Positions 11,021-22,475 of a DNA stretch of 64,000 nt are shown piece by piece (the first letter of the stretch is position 1; every line of letters starts with the position of its first letter). The DNA is from Castor canadensis (Eukaryota > Chordata > Mammalia > Rodentia > Castoridae): assembly GCF_047511655.1 (NCBI RefSeq), contig NC_133405.1, positions 90,617,046 to 90,681,045 on the forward strand, in the 5' to 3' direction. Under the pieces are notes generated by a model, which worked only from the letters and a program-made list of their open reading frames with translations, made no database searches and was not told the DNA's origin. A program made the translations under genes and the position numbers.

Positions 11021-11504
11021 GCCCCCCGCAGGTGCTCCAGGGTGAACTTTCTGAGTAGCTCACTCAAAAGCAGGAATGCATAAGCTGTTGTGAGGATTCA
11101 GTGAGTTTATATTAAGATATAAAATGTGTGTTACAGTGCATGGAACAGAGTAAGCACAAAATAAATTTTCATTATAGAGTCTAGAGAAATCACAACAGTT
11201 TATGCATCACAGCCTGTGTGTCCTTGCGCAGGACCCACTTACTGTGCTTCCCACTTTACGTATTGAAGAATCAGGCTCAGAGAAGTTGCGTGGCCCAAGG
11301 GCGGGGGGAGGGGGTCACACAGCCAGGGACAGACAGTCTGGGCACTCTGTCTCTGTAATTCTGTAGCTCAGCCCATCCTCTTTCTGTAAGACCATGAGGA
11401 TTTCCACTTGCTGCAGTTACAGACCCAACTAGAGATCTCTTTAATGTTATCTAAGGGGTCATGTTGGGGTAGTGGAGCACGGAGCATCTGACACCAGGCT
11501 GCAG
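11021..11504. repeat. Loop of palindrome P2 with MIR relics
   Basis: Same 484-bp sequence as 932-1415, in the same orientation. It separates the two divergent MAGED4 promoters of copies 2 and 3. No gene is seen. Confidence 0.75.
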
Positions 11505-11668
11505 GAGCTTAGGTGAAAGGGCAGGATTGAGAAGTATTGTGCAATAGTGGTGGAATTTTGAGGATAGATGGTTGGGTGGATTGGGCTGCACTACACGGTA
11601 TGAGTGTAGCCGCCTGCAGTATGAGGAGCAAGGGTAAGGGGAATGAAGAGGGAAGGAGAACCCTCCCT

Positions 11669-11983
11669 ACCACTCGCCTCTGCTGCAACCCCTCCGCCCA
11701 CTCAACCGCGGAATCGCATGCGCACTGGAGACACGGAGGAAAGGGGCTTTTGTTGGGAAAGCGGGTGGGCTGGAAGGGTCCACGCATGCGCAGGCTCTCG
11801 GTCCATGGAGGGGGGCAGGGTTGGAAGGTCGGGGTGGCGGGGTGGCGGGGTGGCGGGGGGGGCGGGGTGCGCAAAGCAGAGGGGCGGGGTGGTCGGAGCT
11901 GCTGCGCTGGCAGCAGTAGGCGAGGGCGCGGCTGCTGGATTCCTGGTACGGAGGCCCCAGACGCCATTGGAGCCCCAGGGAAG
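11669..11983 (+). promoter_or_regulatory. MAGED4: MAGED4 copy 3 promoter and noncoding exon 1
   Basis: Right arm of P2. NRF1-like CGCATGCGCA sites at 11715-11724 and 11783-11792, GC boxes and the 8-bp minisatellite precede a donor that ends exon 1 at 11983. Intron 1 runs to 12959. The donor of copy 3 exon 1 is 1441 bp from the oppositely directed donor of copy 2, so both genes probably share one bidirectional CpG-rich promoter block. Confidence 0.6.
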
Positions 11984-12960
11984 GTAAGGATCCAGCCCCA
12001 GACAGGACCATAAGAGGGCAAACTGCAACCCGACATGCCGCTCCCGCCCCCTCACGCCGGTTCCGGGATCTGGACAAAGCCCAAGCACTCAGAACCGGAC
12101 CCCCATTAGACCCAAGGTCTGGATAGGAGCCCTCCCTTCTCCCCTCCAACCCCCATGACCATCAGACCCGAGCACCCGGATCCGAGCCTACTGGCAGCAA
12201 GAGCACATGATCCCAACCCCTGTAGCAGACTCATGTGCTGTGAGCTGAGCTTTCTTTAACCCGAGGCCCCACCCCAACCCCCACCGCTCCTAGATTACTC
12301 CAAGGGAGCCGCTTGTCCCCTTCCTGGACTCCCAGTCCTTGGACTTGAGTTCTCCAGGGCTCCACTTCGAGCCTCACCTAGGTTCACGGCCTCTGTCCAT
12401 CTGCGCCTAGCGCTCCATTGGAGCCTAACTTGGAGTGGAATCAGCTGAATCCCCACCCACCCCTCCACCCCGCCCCGTCCCGACTGGACCCGGCCATAAG
12501 GTCCCTGGGATTCAGTTTCCCAGAGCTTTCAACTATTCCTGTTGACTGAGCCCTCCCATTTGCTCGCCCTTGATCGTGGTCCCCTGCTCCTGCCCTTAAA
12601 TTCAAGCCCTTTGTTTTTCCCTCTCTCTTAGGACCCTAGCCCTCCAGTACACCCGCTATTCAAATCTAGCCACTGTGATGGGGAGCCTGCCCATTCTAAC
12701 AACACTGAAAGGGGTGTGGTGTCTCCTCAGAGATCTCCTCTATCCCTCAGCACAGGCTCTGTCCCTGACAGACTACCCCCTACTGTACCGCACCCCCACC
12801 GCCCCGCCCCTGTGCTGAGTAGTACTGCCTGGTAACCTGATGAGTGCCCTCCCTCACCTCGGGAGAGATGCTGTCTGCCACTGCATCTGCCGCCCCCTCC
12901 CCTTGAAGCTGCCGCCCCCTCCCTTTCAGGCTGAGCTGTCTCCTTCTTGGGACCCGCAGC

Positions 12961-15900
12961 ATGGCTGAGGGAAGCTACAGCTTGCAGCCAGAAAACTCCA
13001 ATGTTGAAGACATGGATGAGGGTGGAGACCAAGTCAGGGAGGAAGAGATGGTTGGAGGCAACGACTATGAAGAATTTGGTGCTTTTGGTGGCTATGGCAC
13101 CCTCACCAGCTTCGACATCCGTTTCCTCAGAGCCTTTGGCAGCATGGGTCCAGGCCTTCGCATCTTATCGGTGAGGCCCCTCCTTGGCCCCCTGCTAGTC
13201 CTGGACCTTGTCCCCTGTGAAGGGGAGGTTGATGAAGGGGAGAGCTGGCCGAGTGGGGAAGACATGCCCAGCTTTCCCAAAGCTTCCCCGTTTTGGAATG
13301 TCTTCGGGTGCTGGGAGGCGACTGAGCTGCCCAGTAAGCATGATGCCAGTGTGTACAGTTTTCTTCCCCTCCCTTCCCATGCACTCTGGCCTTGCAGAAT
13401 GAGCCCTGGGAAGTGGAAAACCCTGTGCTGGCCCGGACCCTGGTGGAGGCATTGCAGCTGGATCCAGACACCCTCGCCAATGAGACAGAGGCCCGGGACA
13501 CCAATATAGCCCGCTCTGCTGCCTCCAACCGGGCCTCGAGGGCTGCCGCAGCTGCCGTCTGTAGATCATTCAATCATGTGGTCGCCAGCCACGTGGTGAC
13601 CACACGGCAGGTCCCAGGAGTCAATGCCCAGCCCACAACACATGCTGAGGCTCAGAGGGCAACCCCCAAGACAGTCCTTGCCTCTTCACAGACCTCCCAG
13701 GTGTTAGCCGCCGGTGAGGCGGCTCCAGCAACCTCCACACAGTCCCAGATGGTATCCCCAGCCCAGGAGGCTGTTACCGAGGGCCCCAGTACTGCCTGTG
13801 CTTTTTCTCAGGCTCCGAGTACCAGGGAGATGGCTGCCACTGGGCTCCAGACAGCCTTCCTGGGCCAGAATGATGTCTTTGATTTCACTCAGCCAGCAGG
13901 TGTCAGTGGTGTGGCCTTCCCACGCCCCAAGAGACCTGCCCCGACCCAAGAGGCTGCCACAGAGGGCCCCAGTGTTGCCTCCTGTGTGCTCCAGGCAGCA
14001 CCTGCCAGGGAGGGGGCAGCCACCCGTCCCAAGACGACCAAGTCTGGGAAGGCTCTGGCCAAGACTCGGTGGGTGGAGCCTCAGAATGTCATTGGAACAG
14101 CTGCTGCCAAGGCCAAGATGGCTACAACCATCACCGAGCCTGAGGGGGCAGCTGCCACTGCTCGGCAAAGTGCTGAGGCCTGGGTCAGGATGGGAGGCAA
14201 GAGGACGAAGAAGGTGAGATATCCCTGCCAGCTGCAGAGCCCCTGGCTCCTCTCCTTTCCCTTTCCTCTCCACCCCCTCCTCTCCTTTCAGCATGTCCAT
14301 GTTTCTCCAGCACATGTTTGTTGAGGACTTTTTTATTCCACATAGCTCCTACCCTCACGGCTGGTGGGAGAAGAGGTTGGCTCAGTGCCTGGCACTTAGT
14401 AAGCTCTCAACACATGCCAGCCACTGCTTGTACTACTCTTGCTGCCAAGTGCCTGCTAGGGGTAAAGTGTGTGCCGGGCGCTTTTGCATGGGGAGTCTGA
14501 AAGCCCTGGGTCTTTCCTGTCTCTGATGATCCAGTCAAAGCACCTGGATGACGAATATGAGAGCAGCGAGGAGGAGAGAGAGCCTTCTGCGGTCCCACTG
14601 ACCTGGAGAGCATCACAGCCTCCACTGATGGTGCAGGCTCAGTTGGCCCCTCGGCCCCCAGTAGCTCCTCGGTCCCAGATACCCTCAAGGCATGTGCTGT
14701 GCTTGCCCCCCCGCAACGTGACCCTTCTGCAAGAGAGGGTAAGAAGTCTTCCCTCCCTGTCTCTTCCTTCGCCCATGGGCCAGAACTCTGAAGTCGCCCA
14801 GGCCTTGATCTCCTCATCTCCCCCACCATGTTCCTCCTTATCCAGGCAAATAAGTTGGTGAAATACCTGATGATTAAAGACTACAAGAAGATCCCCATCA
14901 AACGCTCAGGTAGGTATCCTATGCCCTGCTATCAATCCCTGCTCTGTGGGCATCACTTTGCTTATGTGCCCCACCCTCCGGCTGTGGTTGGTTCCTCCAT
15001 TTCCACAGAACGGGATCCTGACTGGCTGCCTTCAGCACGACTGGGCCAGGGGGTGCAGCTCTGGGTCTCCTGTTCAACCCAGGTGGCTTCCCCAACTCCT
15101 CCCCCTTCTGTAGACATGCTGAAGGACGTTATCCGAGAATATGATGAGCACTTCCCTGAGATCATTGAACGAGCTACCTACACTCTGGAAAAGGTGGGTG
15201 AGGGGATGAGAGGCTGTGTACAATAAGCACAGCGGGGCAGCCTGGGGCCCTCCAAGGCCCAGTGCCCATCCTGCCTGCTCTGGAAGCCTCCCCTAGCCCT
15301 CCACCTCTGAGCAGCACCAGCGGTGTGACACGTGTGTGACCCTTCGCTGGTGCTTTTCCTCTCCTGCTCTCTGAGTGTCTCTCTATCTCCTGAGATGGGG
15401 CTCATTCATTGTCTCTGCTGGCACCAGGGCTCCCACAGGCAGCCCTCAGGACCCTGTCTTCTCATGCCCTTAATCATGGCCTGAGGAAACATTTTGACTG
15501 GGGCTTGACTTCAGTGCGATGCCCAGCGTGGGGTTTGATCTCTCTGTTTTCTCATCATGTAGAAGTTTGGGATCCACCTGAAGGAAATCGACAAGGGGGA
15601 ACACCTGTACATTCTTGTCTGCATGAGGGATTCTTCTGCTCGCCTCCTGGGGAAGTGAGGAAGAAAAAGAGGGTGGCGGCCTCTTTGGCAGTACCCTGTC
15701 CCTGCCCACATCCTCTCAGGAACAGGAGCACATTGCTCGAGGACTCAGCAGGGCTCTCCCTCTCAGGGAGTGGCACGCAGTGACTGCTGGATGAAAGGGG
15801 GTAGCATCCTGGGGCCAGGCCTTGCTACTGTTGGGATTTCTCCTTCTGTACCACACCTCCCCCCTACTCCCTACCAGCTGGGAAGAAAATCAGCTTGCCT

Positions 15901-17304
15901 CTTGCCACCACATGCCTGGTCTGGGTTTAGCCATGGTGGTCTTCCTGGGAGGTGCCTGATGAGTGTAGACCCTAAGGCGGGCATAGCCGGCAAGGTCTGC
16001 ATCTGCCTCTGGACGTCTCATTGCAGTTTGCCGAGCTTTTGCTCCAGCTCCTGCTCCCTGCCTCACCCTGTGCTCCACAGAACCCTGACAAGGGATTATT
16101 AGCATGTCCCTGTTATGGGTGAGGTCAGTAAGTCTCAGGCTGTGGAACTGTGCATTAATTGTCTGCCATCTGGACGCAGACCCTGCATATGGCTAGGAAG
16201 AATCCCCTTCTGCTAGGAAGTCTCGGAGAGGCTAGTCAGTTGAGCTGGCTGTGTTGTGGAGGAAATGGCCTCTAGACAGCATCTCTTTTTCTCCATCTTT
16301 AGGACCAAGGACACTCCCCGGCTGAGTCTTCTCTTGGTGATTCTGGGCATCATCTTCATGAATGGCAACCGGGCCAGCGAGGGTGAGTACTGGCCCTGCA
16401 GCTAGGGGTTTGCTCACAGTGTCATCTTTGTGTGTCAAACTCTTGTACCCCATCTCTCCTTGCAGTTGTGCTCTGGGAGGCACTCCGCAAGATGGGACTG
16501 CGCCCTGGGTATGACTGGCTCCTCAGCTCCTGCCCATCAATGCTGTCCTCTGGCAGAGGAGGTCCTGGGACTGTAGTAGCCTGGGGTCTGGGGCAGGGGA
16601 GTGGGGCACTCTAGGCTAGGCAGAGGGCAGGGGGCCTCTCCAGGATGGATGGGACTAGGGGTTAGGGACTCTCAGGACCCTCTCAGCTGTCTGTCCTCAG
16701 AGAGACAATCAGAGTTAGGGGCTTTGTCAATCCCCTTCCTTGGGCATCCCTGACGAGTAGCCATCTGGCCTCTGGTGTGTGTCGGGTCTCCAAGGGGATG
16801 GCCTCTGGGCAGGGAAGCTCATGATCATGCCCAAGAGTGCTCCTGCCCACATGTGCTGCTGCCACTGTCACTAGTCGTGGATTTCTTGGCTTGCCTTCAG
16901 GGTGAGGCACCCATTCCTTGGTGATCTGAGGAAGCTCATCACAGACGACTTTGTAAAGCAGAAGTAAGTATTGACTCAGCTAACCTTGTCTCTGCTCTTG
17001 TGTGTTCCTTGCTGATGGTCTATAGAGAAAAAAAGCCATTCCCTAAGCCAAAGCAACTAGTAAACTAGAGGGATGCTTGCCTCTGAAGTGAGCATAGGTG
17101 AGGGTTGGGGTCTGCATGTGTGTGGGGAGTGAATTTCTGGGGCAGCCTTGGGGAAAGCACCAGTTGACTGAGAACGCTGTGCAGGGTGTGATATGTGTCA
17201 GGTGTCCTGCAGGTTTTCATGGGAGATTCCTGTTTTACACCTAAGGAGCCTGGGGCTCCAAGAGCGGTTATCTCTGAGCATGACTCATGTGTGCATGTGC
17301 ACAA

Positions 17305-17343
<39 letters not shown>

Positions 17344-18680
17344 CTGTGGGGGGAGGGAGGGTCAGAAATTTAGGAGTACACATAGAGCTGCTCTTGGCTG
17401 ATCATTTCATCCTTTCCAGTCGTTTTCCATAGTGGATCTTTCCAGACCATGACTCCATCGGGATCCTTGAAGTGGGGTGTGCTCAGAGCAGGGGGCCCAA
17501 AGAATGGCTCCCCTGTTTACAACACACCCAACAGGAATCTGGGCCCATGGCAATGAGGGGCACGACACTTGTGGCCTCCCTATGAGCAAATGCCCTACAG
17601 GTGTCACCTCTGCACTTCCACTCCGATTCCAGGCAGAAACAGTGGCATAAGGCTGTGAAGGCCTCACTCTTGGAGGCTGAGGTATTGGGAACGAGGGCAG
17701 GGCAGGTCACCTCCATGAGCTGACCCTGCAGCATTGGGGGTGTAGGAGGTCCTACCTGGAGCCCATCAGGTCAAAACAGGTCTGCCTGGCCAGACTCAAA
17801 GGATATTTTCCTCTCACCTTCAGGTACCTGGACTACAAGAAGATCCCTAACAGCAGCCCACCGGAGTATGAGTTCTTCTGGGGCCTGCGAGCCCGCCATG
17901 AGACCAGCAAGATGAGAGTGCTGAGATTCATTGCCCAGGTACTGAAGAGCCTCTACCAGGTGCCAGGCACCAGGGTGGCATTTTCCATGCCTTGTTTGTT
18001 TCTTGGTCACAGCCTCCTTGTCATGATCCCATGCGAGGTTTCTAAGTAACTTAGACCTAAGTTCACAGACGTAAGTGTGTGGGATGGGGTGAGCTTCCAG
18101 CTTTGGCACAGAATGGTAAGAACCCAATCCCAGTCTTGTTTGTTTTTGCCATCATGACTGGAAGCCCATAGAAGGTTGTCACAGGCAGTAGGTGCTTCAT
18201 GAATGTGGGGTGCCCTGTCATTAAGGCTGCTGTTTGCCACCTCAGAACCAGAACCGAGACCCCCGGGAATGGAAGGCTCATTTCTTGGAGGCTGTTGACG
18301 ATGCTTTCAAGACGATGGACGTGGATATGGCTGAGGAACATGCCAGGGCCCAGATGAGGGCCCAGATGAATATCGGGGATGAAGCTCTGATTGGACGGTG
18401 GAGCTGGGACGACATCCAGGCCGAGCTGCTGACCTGGGATGAGGATGGGGATTTTGGCGATGCCTGGGCCAGGATCCCTTTTGCTTTCTGGGCCAGGTAC
18501 CATCAGTACATTCTGAATAGCAACCGTGCCAACAGGAGAGCCACATGGAGAGCTGGTGTCAGCAGTGGCACCAACAGTGGGGCCAGCACCAGCATCCTCG
18601 ATGGCCCTAGCACCAGCTCCACCATCCGGACCAGAAATGCTGCAAGAGCTGGAGCCAGCTTCTTCTCCTGGATCCAGTAA
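12961..18680 (+). CDS. MAGED4: MAGED4 copy 3 (MAGE family member D4), complete
   Basis: Coding exons: 12961-13170, 13398-14213, 14535-14738, 14846-14909, 15114-15193, 15563-15654, 16303-16382, 16466-16508, 16901-16963, 17824-17938 and 18246-18680. They join in phase into 733 aa, close to the human protein of about 741. Residues 1-70 are acidic; about 71-342 are Ala/Pro-rich and include two similar units starting QEAVTEGPS and QEAATEGPS; the MAGE homology domain runs from about 405 to 600, with [23 protein letters not shown] and [13 protein letters not shown]. The tail is rich in Ser, Thr and Gly and ends SFFSWIQ. MAGE domains bind RING E3 ubiquitin ligases (family knowledge). The TAA at 18678 overlaps a good donor (CA then GTAAGA, exon end 18676); splicing to the acceptor at 18869-18870 would instead give a Q-Q-P end and TGA at 18878-18880, about 735 aa. 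Human MAGE-D4 ends Q-H-R, which favours the spliced form. Confidence 0.95.
17307..17344. repeat. (AC)n microsatellite in MAGED4 intron 10
   Basis: A dinucleotide run of about 15 AC units with one G interruption near the end, in intron 10 of copy 3. Copies 1 and 2 lack this region because of the gap. Confidence 0.95.
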
Positions 18681-18870
18681 GATTTTCACAGGGATGTGAG
18701 ACCCTGCAGGAGGGCTGTGGAGGAGCTGGGAGAGATGCCGGGGGAGGCCGGGTTGGGGGGTGGAGGCAGTGATGATCGTGGGGAAACACACTTGCTTCAT
18801 TGTTTGTGTCCCTCCCTTGTTGCTGTGGATTTGATCCATGTCCTGAACCCTTTGCTCCCTTGTGTCCCAG

Positions 18871-19085
18871 ACAGCCTTGAGGAACTGCAGCAATCTTCCT
18901 CACCCAGGCAGACCACCTCCTCAGAGTCCCTGTCACACAGCACTCCAGGCACTTCTCCTTGTGGGTCGGAGGGACCATGCAAGATGAAGCTTCCCTCATC
19001 TTTCCTGCTTTCCTTGTGTGCTGTTTCTTGTGTGTTTGTGTTTTTTCATATCGTTGTTACGATTAAAGTTGCAAAGTTAATTTGG
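18871..19085 (+). other. MAGED4: MAGED4 copy 3 terminal exon and 3' UTR
   Basis: The acceptor TGTGTCCCAG (ending at 18870) opens a probable last exon with an in-frame TGA at 18878-18880 if joined to 18676. The exon ends near the polyadenylation signal. If the last intron is retained, the UTR starts at 18681 instead. Confidence 0.65.
19062..19067 (+). terminator. Polyadenylation signal ATTAAA of MAGED4 copy 3
   Basis: ATTAAA is the second most common mammalian polyadenylation hexamer. It lies about 180 bases after the TGA of the spliced form and is followed by T-rich sequence. No copies of it are visible for copies 1 and 2, whose ends lie in the gap. Confidence 0.65.
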
Positions 19086-19930
19086 ATGTTCCCTCCTTTA
19101 CCTGCCTTTGGGTTGCTATAAGAGGCGTGTGGCTGGGGTGCTAACAAAGAGACTTCTGCAGGCCATCTGGGATCAGTGGGCCCCACCTCTGTGGAAAAGG
19201 CACACAGGTATGGGTAGGATGCTGGGAGTTGTGGGGGTTCCAACTGAGTAGAGAGACCATGAGTTCAGAGAGGCCCCCGTGCATATGGTTACGTGATGTC
19301 CCACAAGGGTTCTGCAGCAGTGCCAGCTAGATGCCAAGAGGACGTAGGGGAAGGGATGGTGTGGAGGACTAGAGGTTTGTGCCACCGTCCCTCACGCCGA
19401 GGGACAGGGTCCACAGGTACTCACCTCACAGGGTTCACTCACCTCCTGAATCCTCATCTTTGTGGAGACAAAATTCCATGACCCTTCCCTCATCTCCTTT
19501 CTGGGACAGAGGGACAGAGCCTTAAGGACAATGATGCAGGCCTCACAATTGGGGTTTTCCCCCCTGCCTTGGGTAGGAGGGGCAGCAGGTATTGCTGAGA
19601 GAGGAGGACATAATGAAAACAAAGCTTCATGTAGACCCAGTCAACCCATTCGTTGTCTGTGAGGAAACGGAGCTCTGCTAGGGGCTTCAGTGCTCTTCCC
19701 CGGAAGTCTCCCGGGGAGGCTGAGGCCAAGCCTAGGCACTGGGGGTGGAAAGGGCTGGGTGATGCTTGGCAGGGGCTGGGGGTTGGGCTGCACATCCTCC
19801 AGGTGCAAGGCAGTGAGGGCAGAGACAGGTTGGCCTATTGGGAAGGGCTCAGTACCAGGCAGGGACAGTGTTCACAGCCTGGAAGGACAGACCAGGAAGA
19901 CAGCAGTTAAGTCGTGTCAGTATCGCTGCC
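19086..19930. other. Intergenic, no gene recognised
   Basis: GC-moderate unique-looking sequence downstream of MAGED4. Short open frames are present on both strands, but none has family-like composition, a conserved motif or convincing splice structure. No repeat family was recognised. Confidence 0.6.
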
Positions 19931-19942
19931 TCCCTCTCACTT

Positions 19943-20298
19943 TTTTTTTAATTTTTTTAAGTTATTCATATGTGCATACAATGCTTGGGTCATTTCTCCC
20001 CCCTGCCCCCACCCCCTCCCGCTCCCCCCCCACCCTCTCGATACCCGGCAGAAACTATTTTGCCCTTATCTCTAATTTTGTTGAAGAGAGAGTATAAGCA
20101 ATAATAGGAAGGAACAAGGGTTTTTGCTAGTTGAGATAAGGATAGCTATACAGGGAGTTGACTTGCATTGATTTCCTGTGCGTGTGTGTTACCTTCTAGG
20201 TTAATTCTTCTTGATCTAACCTTTTCTCCAGTTCCTGGTCCCCTTCTCCTATTGGCCTCAGTTGCGTTTAAGGTATCTGCTTTAGTTTCTCTGCGTTG
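19943..20298 (-). mobile_element. 5'-truncated L1 (3' UTR only), with target-site duplication
   Basis: 356 bp matching the 3' UTR of the L1s at 24914 and 60127, on the minus strand. It starts with a T-run, then TTATTCATATGTGCATACAA, a C-rich tract and the conserved AGAAACTATTTTGCCC block. It is flanked by perfect 12-bp duplications TCCCTCTCACTT at 19931-19942 and 20299-20310, the signature of L1 target-primed insertion. Perfect duplications and high similarity indicate a young insertion. Confidence 0.92.
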
Positions 20299-20310
20299 TC
20301 CCTCTCACTT

Positions 20311-21835
20311 CTTAAAAGTTTTGAAGTTAGTGTCCAAAAGAGGCTCCCATCTCAGCCAGACCCAGATCCTCACCCAGTGCAGCTACATAAATCGCGAGGC
20401 TCAGTTGAAAATGAGAACTTGGACCTTCATTGCTCAAAAGTGATTAAGACTTTCAAGACAACAACAGGGGAGCATTTTTGAGTATGGGACTGCATAGGTC
20501 GCACACCCAGGACCTGGACCTCTTTTTCACAGAGGTCTCAAGGGTGGGCATCCAACTTGGTGGCATGTGTTTTTATTTCTCCTCTCTGGTGTCAAAGTCC
20601 CTGGTTGGACACACGGATCTTCTGGGATTCTGACAAACACTGAGTCCCAAAGTTTAACTGGAATACACACACAGGCACAGACACACCCACCCCACGCATT
20701 CCCAGAGAAACGTGAACTGTGTCCAATTCTCTGGTTGGGACTATGGGAAAGATGAGGTCTGGCATGATGAGTTTTACCCAAGGTGACTGGGACCTGCTGA
20801 GACACTCCTGAGGTAACAGTAGGCTCATGCCTTTTCTGGAGTCAGGGTGAGGTCACTCAACACGAGCCTCAGGTGTGAGTTTGAGCACTGTGTGGAGAGG
20901 GCCCTTGAGATAAGGCAGCTCATCTAGAAAGGTGGAGGAAACAGCCCTCAGAGATACAATGCCAGGCAGCTCCAGGCTGCCTGGACACTCCCCTTTCTAC
21001 CTCCTCTTCCCAGGGAGGGTTCCACCAGGGGCCCAAGCCCCACACCATGCAAGGGTCCGTACTGAGAGCTATCTGGGCAAGGAGAAAGGGAAGAGCCAGG
21101 AGACCAAGATACGCCTCCCCCCCACCCCAGGCCAGGCCTTCCATAGACATTCCACCACATAGGCTCACATATTTTTTGAGACCCTTGTATGTGCCAGGTC
21201 TGCAACAGTGGTATTCATGATGTTTGATGGCTCCCACAGCCTCTTCCCCAGCCCTGGTATGCTCTCTGATCCTCCTCCACTTGCTCATGGACAAACATTG
21301 GTCAAGTCACTGGCTTTCACTTATTTATGATTATACAGAAAACTGTAATGGATATTCATGTGCAATTTCCTGTTTGAGCCTGTATTGACAACTACCTGCA
21401 CCCCTGAGAGGAGGGGCTGGTCAGGCCCATTCCATGAACAAGGAACCTGAAGCTCTGAGAGGACGACCACTAGTCTGAAGTCGTACAGCCAGGGAGAGCA
21501 GCACAACGACTGGAACCCAGGATCCTAAGGACACGATGCGCGATGCCTGTTCTGCCTCTTGAAGTCTCTTGCTGCTGCCATGGAGGGGATCACTGGGTCC
21601 TGAGGGTGACACGTCCTCCTGCTCTACACTCTTCCTTAACACCGACTCTCCTGCCCACCAGGCTGCATGCACCAAATCCCATTGCACTTTCACTGATGCT
21701 TTGGGGTCCTGTCCACCCTCGTGATTGACATGATAAGACTGCACCAGAGAAGGGATGAGACTTGCCTGAGGTCTCTAACCCAGCTCTGGCGCTGCCAGTG
21801 TGTGACCTGGGCCCAGCCTCTTCTCTTGGGTGTAT
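20311..21835. other. Intergenic, MIR relic, no gene recognised
   Basis: Unique-looking sequence. A minus-strand MIR-like segment lies at about 21425-21540 (AACCTGAAGCTCTGAGAGGA, then a CAGCCAGGGAG block and TGGAACCCAGGATC). No open frame has recognisable content. Confidence 0.5.
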
Positions 21836-21839
21836 GTGT

Positions 21840-22110
21840 ATCCTTTTTCACATGAACTGCCCATTTACTATTGGGCTCTCCTCTTAATAATGAATGATGA
21901 GGTCCTTATATATTTTGCATACTTGTTCATTGTCCTGTGTATATATTCATTTACCTGATGATGAAGAGTAGGGTTGCTAAATTGGATGAAATCCACTTAA
22001 CATGTTTTGTGTGTGGCTGTTACTTTCTTTGGAACAGAAGTGAGTCCTTTGACTATAGCATGTTCATCATGACATCCTTCTAATTCATTTCTGGAAGTTT
22101 TTAATTTTAG
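21840..22110 (-). mobile_element. Old L1 fragment
   Basis: AT-rich segment resembling the 3' part of mammalian L1 ORF2 read on the minus strand (GGTCCTTATATATTTTGC and neighbouring blocks). It is diverged, with no usable frame. Confidence 0.4.
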
Positions 22111-22114
22111 CTTT

Positions 22115-22475
22115 TTTGTCCACATTTAGGATCTGAAGAAACTGAAAAAGATTGAAATCATACTGAGTATTTTTCTGACCGTGGCAGAATGAAACTAGAA
22201 ACCAACTCCAGAAGGAGAATTAGAAGATTAACAAAAATGTGAAAATTAAAGAACACTCTCTCAAATAGCCATTGGAGCAAAGGAAAAAAAAAAAGACCAT
22301 GAGGGAACTTAGAAAATGCCTTGAGGCAAATGAAAGTAAAAAAAAAAAAAAAGAGGTATCACAATATAAAAGAGCAATTTAATCACAGAATTACCACGAG
22401 AAGGGAAAACATAAAGATTAAATTAGGAAGAAAGGAAAGAGAGAATAGGAAAACAACAGAAGAACCAAATGAAAT
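22115..22475 (+). mobile_element. Old L1 fragment, endonuclease end of ORF2
   Basis: AAGATTGAAATCATACTGAG followed by GAATGAAACTAGAAACCAAC is the conserved L1 ORF2 stretch just after the endonuclease domain, on the plus strand. The same element probably continues after the SINE at 22813. It contains A-runs and many changes. Confidence 0.65.

Larger units (their letters stand above)
6922..15603. repeat. Large head-to-head palindrome (arms at least 4.1 kb)
   Basis: 6922-11020 is the reverse complement of 11505-15603 (paired positions sum to 22525, or 22526 beyond the one-base indel at 7233-7235), around the 484-bp loop at 11021-11504. The left arm is cut by the gap, so the true arm may be longer. 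The arms contain MAGED4 copies 2 and 3. Arm identity appears essentially complete in every stretch compared, which implies either recent arm-to-arm gene conversion or an assembly product. Confidence 0.93.
10090..16810 (+). repeat. Direct repeat of 1-6721 (offset 10089)
   Basis: Every landmark between 1 and 6721 recurs exactly 10089 bases later: the palindrome centre, exons 2 to 9 of MAGED4 and all the introns between. No indel and no coding change was found. The match on the left side ends only because the gap begins. Confidence 0.93.

Noticed and set aside
19653-20097. Two overlapping plus-strand frames near MAGED4
   Set aside because: They run into the L1 3' UTR fragment and have no recognisable content.
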